The position numbers were made by a program, and so were the translations under genes. Below the pieces are notes generated by a model. The model saw nothing but the letters and a program-made list of their open reading frames with translations, did no database searches and was not told the DNA's origin. A stretch of 64,000 bases of DNA from Aquisalimonas lutea (GTDB lineage: Bacteria > Pseudomonadota > Gammaproteobacteria > Nitrococcales > Aquisalimonadaceae), in contig NZ_JAUFPK010000001.1 of the NCBI RefSeq assembly GCF_030409225.1, positions 2,037,566 through 2,101,565 on the forward strand, given 5' to 3'. Shown piece after piece: positions 57,426 through 64,000 of the stretch (positions within the stretch are counted from its first letter, which is position 1; the number at the start of each line of letters is the position of its first letter).

Positions 57426-58588
57426 GGTGGCTGGTCGTTGTCGCGGTGGCGCTGGTCCTGGCCGGGTGCGGCTCGACGCCGGAGGCGCCCCAGCCCGCTG
57501 ACGAGCTGCGCGATACGACGCCCGAGGTCTCCGTGAGCAGGTCCTGGCAACGCCACGTCAGCTACGGCCAGGCGACGGCCGGGGACGCCCTGCCGCCGGT
57601 GCTGGTCGACGGCCGTATCCTGGTGGCGGATCACCGCGGCTGGATCCGTGCCCACGCCCCGGACGACGGGCGCCGTGAGTGGCGCATGCGCGTCGAGGAG
57701 GGCGTCGTCAGCGGCGGCCCGGGGATCCACGGCGACCTGGTGGTTGTCGGTACGCGCTCGGGGCGCGTGATCGCGATGGAGGCCCCGGACGGCGAGCAGC
57801 GCTGGCAGGCCCGGGTCAGCAGCGAGGTCCTGGCGGTGCCGTCCGTGGGCGACAACCGGGTCGTGGTGCGCAGCGCCGACGGCCGTGTCTACGGATTCGA
57901 CGCGGATACGGGCGCCCAGCGCTGGGTGCACGACACCAGCGTGCCGTCGCTGACCCTGCGCGGGACCGGCGATCCGGTGCGCGGCGGCGGCCGCGTGCTG
58001 GTCGGCTTCGACAACGGCGTGCTCAAGGCACTGGACGTGACCACCGGTGAGGCGGCCTGGGAGGTAACCCTGTCCGATCCCCGGGGCAGCGCCGACCTGG
58101 ATCGCATGCGGGACGTGGACGCTACCCCCGTGGTTCGCGACGGTGTCGTGTACGCCGTCGCCTACCGTGGTGTGCTCGCTGCGGTGGACCTGCGGAGCGG
58201 CGAGACGGCCTGGGACCGGGAGCTGTCATCCCATGCCGGCCTCGCCGTCGATGACGAGCGGGTCTACGTGGCCGGCGAGCGCGGCCGCATATGGGCCGTG
58301 GATCGACGCACGGGCGCGGCCATCTGGCGCCAGAACGATACCGAGGGCCTGGAGGCCTCACCGCCGGCGGTCCACGGGGACTTCGTGGTCTTCGGCGACG
58401 ATCGCGGGCGCCTGACGGTGCTCTCCCGGAAGGACGGCCGGATCCTCGGCCGCGTCGCCGTGCGCGACGACACCCCTATCAGCGAGGCGCCGGTCAGTGA
58501 CGGCGAGGCCGTCTACGTGCTCACCGACGACGGCCACCTGACACGCTACCGGCTCCGGGCGCTGGACTCGGGGTCCGACGCGGAGTAG
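57422..58588 (+). CDS. bamB: outer-membrane assembly lipoprotein BamB
   Basis: This 388-residue lipoprotein (lipobox LAGC, Cys16) has an eight-bladed PQQ-type propeller. This is shown by repeats such as LVDGRILVADHRGWIRAHA and VYVAGERGRIWAVDRRTGAAIW. BamB supports outer-membrane protein insertion by BamA. It starts at a GTG overlapping yfgM by four bases. The der GTPase gene that often follows is absent; an NRDE gene follows five bases later. Confidence 0.95.
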   Translation: MRWLVVVAVALVLAGCGSTPEAPQPADELRDTTPEVSVSRSWQRHVSYGQATAGDALPPVLVDGRILVADHRGWIRAHAPDDGRREWRMRVEEGVVSGGPGIHGDLVVVGTRSGRVIAMEAPDGEQRWQARVSSEVLAVPSVGDNRVVVRSADGRVYGFDADTGAQRWVHDTSVPSLTLRGTGDPVRGGGRVLVGFDNGVLKALDVTTGEAAWEVTLSDPRGSADLDRMRDVDATPVVRDGVVYAVAYRGVLAAVDLRSGETAWDRELSSHAGLAVDDERVYVAGERGRIWAVDRRTGAAIWRQNDTEGLEASPPAVHGDFVVFGDDRGRLTVLSRKDGRILGRVAVRDDTPISEAPVSDGEAVYVLTDDGHLTRYRLRALDSGSDAE

Positions 58589-58593
58589 CCGCC

Positions 58594-59355
58594 ATGTGCC
58601 TGGTCGTGCTGGCCCTGGATGCCCACCCGGCGTACCCGGTCATCCTGGTGGGCAACCGGGACGAGTTCCACGCCCGCCCCGCGGATGCCATGCACTGGTG
58701 GCCGTCGCCCCGGGTGCTGGCCGGCCGCGACCGGTCCGCCGGCGGGACATGGCTGGGGGTGACCCCGGCGGGGCGGGCGGCCACGGTGACCAACTACCGG
58801 GATCCGGAGCTGCACCGCACGGATGCCCTGTCCCGCGGTGCGCTGGTGCTGGACGCCCTTGCCGCGGCGGACATGGAAGGGTTCGGTCGCGACATCGAGG
58901 CCGGTGGTGCGAGGTACAACGGCTTCAACCTGCTCTGGGGGGATCGCCGTGCCTGGTACTACTACTCCAACCGGCACGGCCCGGCCGAGCGACTCGCCCC
59001 CGGCCTCCACGGCCTGAGCAACGGGCTGCTGGACACGCCCTGGCCCAAGCTGGTGCGGGTGCGGCGGGCCGTGGAGGGGATTCTGTCCGCCTCCGGGCCG
59101 TTGACCACGGACGCCCTGCTGGCGCCGTTCATGGACCGCCGCCCGGCCGCCGACGAGGACCTCCCGGATACCGGCGTGCCCCGGGACTGGGAGCGCCTGC
59201 TCTCCAGCCCCTTCATCGTCAGCCCCGAGTACGGTACCCGCGCGTCCACGGCCGTGCTGCTGGGCGTGGACGGGGCCGTGGAGGTCCGCGAGCAGACCTT
59301 CGACGCCGCCGGCGGCCGGGTGACCGACCAGACCTTCCGGTGGACGGCCCCCTAG
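58594..59355 (+). CDS. NRDE/TANGO2-family protein
   Basis: This 253-residue protein opens MCLVVLALDAHPAYPVILVGNRDEFHARPA, with the NRDE motif at residues 21-24. The Cys2 residue could be an N-terminal nucleophile after Met removal, as proposed for the fold. Function is not settled; heme handling has been proposed for eukaryotic TANGO2. It lies directly after bamB, possibly in the same message. Confidence 0.8.
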   Translation: MCLVVLALDAHPAYPVILVGNRDEFHARPADAMHWWPSPRVLAGRDRSAGGTWLGVTPAGRAATVTNYRDPELHRTDALSRGALVLDALAAADMEGFGRDIEAGGARYNGFNLLWGDRRAWYYYSNRHGPAERLAPGLHGLSNGLLDTPWPKLVRVRRAVEGILSASGPLTTDALLAPFMDRRPAADEDLPDTGVPRDWERLLSSPFIVSPEYGTRASTAVLLGVDGAVEVREQTFDAAGGRVTDQTFRWTAP

Positions 59356-59388
59356 CGTGCTGTAACCCGCGGATTGCAGGCCATTAGG

Positions 59389-60339
59389 TCATTCGCAGGT
59401 GCCGATACTGCCCCGCCGGCAGTAGCTGCCGTCGATCCAGGTGCTGCCGCCCAGCTCGGCGTCGTCGAAGATGGTGCCCTGGGTAGCCGCGTTCTCCAGT
59501 GTTGCTTCCTTGAGATTGGCGCCGGTGAAATCGGCATCGGCAAGCGCGGCACCTTCGAGGTTGGCCTCCTGCAGGTCGGCGTTGCGGAAGTCCGCGTTCT
59601 CGAGGTTGGCGTGCGCGAGGTTCACGCCGGTCAGGTCGGCGCCGCGGAAACGCGCCCCCACCAGGTTGGCGCGGCCGAACCGGGCTTTCGGCGCCACCGC
59701 ATCCGTGAAATCGGCGCCCTGGAGCTCGGCGTTGTAGAAGCTGCTCCCCGAGAGATCGGTTGCCTGGAACAGGGCAGCCGTGAGGTCCGCGGAGTCCAGG
59801 CGCGCGTCGCTCAGATCGGCCCCGGAGAAGTTCGCCTCCGGCAGCGTCGCCGATACGAACCGGGCGCCGTGGAGGTTGGCGTCGTCCATGCGCGCCCGGG
59901 GCATCCGCGAGGCGCCGAAATCCGCTCCGCGCAGGCGCCCGCGGGTCAGGGTCACGCCTTCCAGCGTTGCATCCGTGACCACCGCGTTCTCCATGATCGC
60001 GCCCTCCAGGTTCGCGCCGGAGAGGTCGATGCGCTGGAGCAGGGCGCGCCGCAGGTCGGCATCACTGAGCTCGGCGTTGCGCTTGTCGCAGCCGGCCCAG
60101 TTGACGCCCGCGCCGGGGTCCGCGTTGCAGTCGGCATGGGCCGGTGATACGCTCACTGCCGACAAAACCAGCAGGCCCAGGGCCGTGATCACGGCCCGGT
60201 TCCGGGCAGCCACTGCGCGCAGCGCCCACCGCCACAGAAACCATTCGGGCGGGCAAACCGCCCGGCATACCGATCGGACAGGCACGCTGCGGGCCCGGTT
60301 CGTAGTGCTCGCGGCCACTGCAGGGCGTCGGTGAGCCAT
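59389..60339 (-). CDS. secreted pentapeptide-repeat protein
   Basis: This frame is 316 residues from the ATG at 60339. A signal-like helix (ITALGLLVLSAVSVSPAHA) sits near residues 51-69, after an unusually long basic lead. A shorter start, for example the GTG at 60213, may be the true one. The rest is a row of pentapeptide repeats (A/C-D/N-L-x-x: ADLRRALLQRIDLSGANLEGA and many more), forming a right-handed four-sided helix. A Cys pair at the mature start and another in the tail (CRRGSIGTCE) could be disulfides. Function unknown. It is divergent from adk and convergent with the NRDE gene. Confidence 0.7.
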   Translation of the reverse strand: MAHRRPAVAASTTNRARSVPVRSVCRAVCPPEWFLWRWALRAVAARNRAVITALGLLVLSAVSVSPAHADCNADPGAGVNWAGCDKRNAELSDADLRRALLQRIDLSGANLEGAIMENAVVTDATLEGVTLTRGRLRGADFGASRMPRARMDDANLHGARFVSATLPEANFSGADLSDARLDSADLTAALFQATDLSGSSFYNAELQGADFTDAVAPKARFGRANLVGARFRGADLTGVNLAHANLENADFRNADLQEANLEGAALADADFTGANLKEATLENAATQGTIFDDAELGGSTWIDGSYCRRGSIGTCE

Positions 60340-60448
60340 CGTGTTCGGGTGCCTCCGTCGGGTGATGCCGTCGTCGAGTGCGAGCCTGGATGCATGGATC
60401 GGCGCCGGGAAGAATTCTTTTCTAAAATTGGAGTGAGGAGGCACTTGA

Positions 60449-61108
<660 letters not shown>

Positions 61109-61212
61109 TCCCGGCCGGGGCCCTGCCGCACTGCGCCGCGTGCGTGGTGTCATCGGGGCACCTGCGGTATGTTGGGTTACACACCCTGGCTGCCGCAGGT
61201 GCGCCCGTATCC

Positions 61213-62706
61213 ATGAAGCGACTTCTTGCACTGGTGTTGATCACGTTCCTCGCGGTGACCGCGGGGCGCGCCCAGGATGAGCCGGGCGGCTACATCCTGG
61301 AGGTGGAGGGCGTGATCGGCCCCGCGACGGTGGACTACGTGACCCGCGGCATGGATCGTGCCGCCGAGCGCGGGGCGCGCATCGTCGTGCTGCGCATGAA
61401 TACCCCCGGCGGGCTGGACAGCTCCATGCGGGAGATCATCCAGGCCATCATCGAGTCGCCCGTGCCCGTGGCCACGTACGTCTCCCCGAGCGGCTCACGG
61501 GCGACGAGCGCCGGCACCTACATCGTCTACGCCTCCCACGTCGCCGCCATGGCGCCGGGGACCACCATCGGCGCGGCCACGCCCGTGCGGATGGGGGGCG
61601 GCATGCCGGGCACGGATGATCCGGGGGACACCGGGGACGAGAGCGCCGGCGAACAGGACGGCAACGGCGGCAACGAAGATGAAGGCGACGGCGGCGGGGG
61701 CGGCGGCAGCGGTGACGCCGGCGGCGACAGTGCCGGCAGCGGCGATGAGGCCGGGGGCGGCGACGACGTGCCGCAACCGTCGTCGGCCATGGAACGCAAG
61801 ATGATCAACGACGCCGTGTCCTACATCCGCTCGCTGGCGGAGATGCGGGGCCGCAATGCGGACTGGGCGGAAGAGGCGGTCCGGCGTGCCGCCAGCATCA
61901 CCTCCCGGGAGGCGCAGGAGCGCAACGTCATCGATTTCATTGCGGCGGACGAGGACGAGCTGCTCAGCCGCAGCGACGGCCGCGAGGTGGAGACCGGTGC
62001 CGGCAGCATCACCCTGCGGACGGAAGGGCTGTCGCTGGAGGTGATGGAGCCCGACTGGCGCACTGAGCTCCTGGCCATCATCACCAATCCCAACGTCGCC
62101 TACATCCTGATGCTGGTGGGCATCTACGGCATCATCTTCGAGCTGGCCAACCCGGGGGCCGTGGTGCCCGGCGTGATCGGCAGCATCTGCCTCCTTATGG
62201 CGCTGTTCGCGTTCCAGGCGCTGCCCATCAACTACGCAGGCCTGGCGCTGATGCTGCTGGGCGCGGCGTTCATGGTGGGCGAGGCGTTCATGCCCAGCTT
62301 CGGGATCCTGGGCATCGGCGGCGTGATCGCCTTCGTCCTGGGGTCGCTGCTGCTGGTGGACACCGGGGTCGAGGCCTACGAGCTGTCCCTGGAGGTGGTG
62401 CTCGGCGTGTCCGTGATCAGCTTCTTCGTGATCTTCGGCATCGCTACCATGGCCCTGCGGGCGCACCGCCGGCGCATTGCCTCCGGGGCCGAGCAGATGA
62501 CCCAGGAGCCGGCCGTCGCGGCGATGGACTTCCGCGACAGCCAGGGCAAGGTACGCATCCTGGGCGAGCTCTGGAACGCCGTGCAGGAGGGCGGCGGCGA
62601 GATCCGCCGGGGAGACCGGGTGGATGTGCTCTCGGTGGAAGGCCTGAAGGTTCGCGTGACAGCCCGTGCGGGGGACGAGAGGAGCGATGATGAATCTGCG
62701 CAATGA
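61213..62706 (+). CDS. NfeD1-type membrane serine protease with acidic Gly-rich insert
   Basis: This 497-residue protein has a signal peptide and a ClpP-like domain. The catalytic Ser99 is in GSRATSAGTYI and Lys196 is in ERKMINDAVSYIRSLA. Four or five membrane helices (about 290-415) and a C-terminal OB domain (KVRILGELWNAVQ) follow. This matches NfeD1b-type proteases (PH1510). Residues about 127-187 are an insert almost entirely of Gly, Asp, Glu, Ser and Ala, between Ser and Lys, much longer than in relatives. The usual partner slipin gene is absent. Its 3' end overlaps pdxH. Confidence 0.8.
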   Translation: MKRLLALVLITFLAVTAGRAQDEPGGYILEVEGVIGPATVDYVTRGMDRAAERGARIVVLRMNTPGGLDSSMREIIQAIIESPVPVATYVSPSGSRATSAGTYIVYASHVAAMAPGTTIGAATPVRMGGGMPGTDDPGDTGDESAGEQDGNGGNEDEGDGGGGGGSGDAGGDSAGSGDEAGGGDDVPQPSSAMERKMINDAVSYIRSLAEMRGRNADWAEEAVRRAASITSREAQERNVIDFIAADEDELLSRSDGREVETGAGSITLRTEGLSLEVMEPDWRTELLAIITNPNVAYILMLVGIYGIIFELANPGAVVPGVIGSICLLMALFAFQALPINYAGLALMLLGAAFMVGEAFMPSFGILGIGGVIAFVLGSLLLVDTGVEAYELSLEVVLGVSVISFFVIFGIATMALRAHRRRIASGAEQMTQEPAVAAMDFRDSQGKVRILGELWNAVQEGGGEIRRGDRVDVLSVEGLKVRVTARAGDERSDDESAQ

Positions 62707-63280
62707 AGCCATCCAGCGTTTCCGCGACTGGTTCGACCAGGCGCGTGACTGCGAGTCCATCGCCGACGCCACCGCCATGACCCTGTCGACGGTCAGCCCG
62801 CACGGGCAGCCGGCCGCGCGTACGGTGCTTCTCAAGCAGGTCGATGAGCGCGGGTTCGTCTTCTATACCAATCGCCGCAGCCGCAAGGGCCAGCATCTGG
62901 CAGCGAACCCGCGGGCGGCGCTGTGCTTCTACTGGCCGCCGCTGGGGCTGCAGGTCCTGGTGGAAGGAACGGTGACCGATGTCGGCGACGAGGAGGCGGA
63001 CGCCTATTTTGCCTCGCGTCCCCGGCTGAGCCAGATCGGCGCCTGGGCCTCGGAGCAGTCGCGGCCGCTGGAGAGCCCGGAGGTGCTGGCGGAACGCGTG
63101 GCCGAGCTGGAGCGCGAGTACGAGGGCGTCACGGTACCGCGGCCGCCGCATTGGTCCGGCTACCGGGTGGACCCGCAGTTCATGGAGTTCTGGTCCGCCG
63201 GCGACGGCCGGCTCCACCGGCGCGAGCGCTACGAGGCGGACGCCGGCGGCGCCTGGAGCCACTGCTTCGTCAATCCCTAG
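62690..63280 (+). CDS. pdxH: pyridoxine/pyridoxamine 5'-phosphate oxidase
   Basis: This 196-residue flavin enzyme makes pyridoxal 5'-phosphate. FMN and substrate contacts are visible in RTVLLKQVDERGFVFYTNRRSRKGQHLAANP near 45-75. SQIGAWASEQSRPLES and the C-terminal DGRLHRRERY are further marks. GGAG sits five bases before the ATG at 62690. It overlaps the NfeD gene by 17 bases. PLP is the cofactor of the IscS-type enzyme encoded elsewhere in the window. Confidence 0.95.
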   Translation: MNLRNEAIQRFRDWFDQARDCESIADATAMTLSTVSPHGQPAARTVLLKQVDERGFVFYTNRRSRKGQHLAANPRAALCFYWPPLGLQVLVEGTVTDVGDEEADAYFASRPRLSQIGAWASEQSRPLESPEVLAERVAELEREYEGVTVPRPPHWSGYRVDPQFMEFWSAGDGRLHRRERYEADAGGAWSHCFVNP

Positions 63281-63349
63281 GGTGCGGTTGGCACGCGCCT
63301 TGATCGCCGTGCTGCCCGATGTCGCGCCAAGCAGGGCGCGAGTGGGTTG

Positions 63350-64000
63350 CTAGAGCCCCTCGAGCCAGCCCAGGCGGCGCAGCGCCGGAAGGCTGATGGC
63401 GATGAGGGCCGCGGTCAGTAGCAGCGTGGGCAGCAATCCCGCGAGCGCCGTGATGCCCGCGCCGGCGACCGGGCCGATGAGCAGACCGATGGCGAAGGCC
63501 AGGTTGAAGATGGCATAGGCGACCGCGTAGGACTGGCCGTCATGCTGGTCCACGCGGGCGGCCAGTCCGGGCAGGGCCGGCCCCATGGCCACGGCGCAGG
63601 CCAGGCCCGTGCCGGCGAACAGCGGGGCCGTCCACCATGCCCCGGGCGCGAGCGCGAACAGGGGCAGCAGTATCACCAGGGGCAGCGCCCCGCGGCGGAT
63701 GGTGGCAACAGTGCCCCAGCGATCCGCGCTGTAGCCGGCCAGCGGCGAGCCGAGACCGAAGGCAACGGCGATCAGGCCGAACAGAATACCGATGGTGCCG
63801 GCGCTGGCGTCGAAGCGTGCCTCCAGGTACAGCGGCAGCGTCGGCTCCAGCAGGCCCATGACGGCGGCGACGGCGGCCACCACCGCCGCCAGGCCGAGAA
63901 TGCCCGGATCCGTGACCAGCTGCGCGACAGGCGCATCCGGGGCCGTATCGCCGGGATGAACCCGGACCAGCACCGCGGCGGCGGCCACCGTGATCGCGAG
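63350..64000 (-). CDS. MFS transporter, C-terminal part (cut by the right edge)
   Basis: The visible 217 codons continue past the window end, so the start is missing. They give about six membrane helices, the second half of a major facilitator protein. The half begins AAVVAAVAAVMGLLEPTLPLYL and contains the GYSADRWGTVATIRRG loop typical of MFS motif A. Residues between helices include RVDQHDGQSYAVAYA. Substrate cannot be assigned. It converges on pdxH. Confidence 0.75.
   Translation of the reverse strand, partial: LAITVAAAAVLVRVHPGDTAPDAPVAQLVTDPGILGLAAVVAAVAAVMGLLEPTLPLYLEARFDASAGTIGILFGLIAVAFGLGSPLAGYSADRWGTVATIRRGALPLVILLPLFALAPGAWWTAPLFAGTGLACAVAMGPALPGLAARVDQHDGQSYAVAYAIFNLAFAIGLLIGPVAGAGITALAGLLPTLLLTAALIAISLPALRRLGWLEGL

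Noticed and set aside
63281-63349. Terminator between pdxH and the MFS gene
   Set aside because: Complementary CGCGCC/GGCGCG segments are about 40 bases apart with no compact stem or T-run.

Overview
The window is a high-GC chromosomal segment of a gammaproteobacterium. Gene order supports this: ttcA and queA-tgt-yajC-secD-secF, suhB divergent from trmJ, and ndk-rlmN-pilW-rodZ-hisS-yfgM-bamB. The mix fits the Chromatiales/Ectothiorhodospiraceae side of the class, but that placement is inference and no marker here fixes it. Coding density is very high. No stretch over 300 bases lacks a gene, and I see no insertion sequence, prophage, rRNA or CRISPR array.

Layout. 1-161: palindromic repeat debris. 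162-2771: a copper chaperone, a haloacetate dehalogenase-like hydrolase and a cyclase-family hydrolase. 1704-13231, all minus strand: a sensor kinase and sigma-54 response regulator, then two periplasmic binding proteins, LivHMGF-type permeases and ATPases, a zinc alcohol dehydrogenase and the cyclase. A sigma-54 promoter and spaced dyads lie between the regulator and the first binding protein, so the regulator very likely drives the transport/catabolic operon. 13336-17888: a secreted unknown protein, a CbiX-like protein, a serine hydrolase and MsbA. 18046-31493: a surface-glycan cluster with four sulfotransferase-like proteins, four GT4-type glycosyltransferases, a WaaL/Wzy-type ligase, an LPS-kinase-like protein and a second ABC exporter. 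Part of it (about 19166-21055) is much lower in GC and looks acquired. It predicts a sulfated LPS or capsule.

31622-44331: housekeeping genes (ttcA, tRNA-Leu, queA, tgt, yajC, secD, secF, LOG protein), then a TetR regulator with a small repeat protein, then a CsoR/RcnR-type repressor with a copper P-type ATPase, then an RRM protein. 44466-47743: an M48/TPR lipoprotein, a polysaccharide deacetylase and SuhB. 47985-51676: TrmJ, then a sulfur operon cysE-iscS-(degenerate iscU)-iscA.

A 22-codon open frame with six Cys codons sits just before cysE, right behind a promoter-like sequence. It looks like a cysteine-sensing attenuator peptide and is the most striking undescribed candidate here. 51864-64000: ndk-rlmN-pilW-rodZ, hisS-yfgM-bamB, an NRDE protein, a pentapeptide-repeat protein, adk, an NfeD-type protease, pdxH and a partial MFS transporter cut by the right edge.
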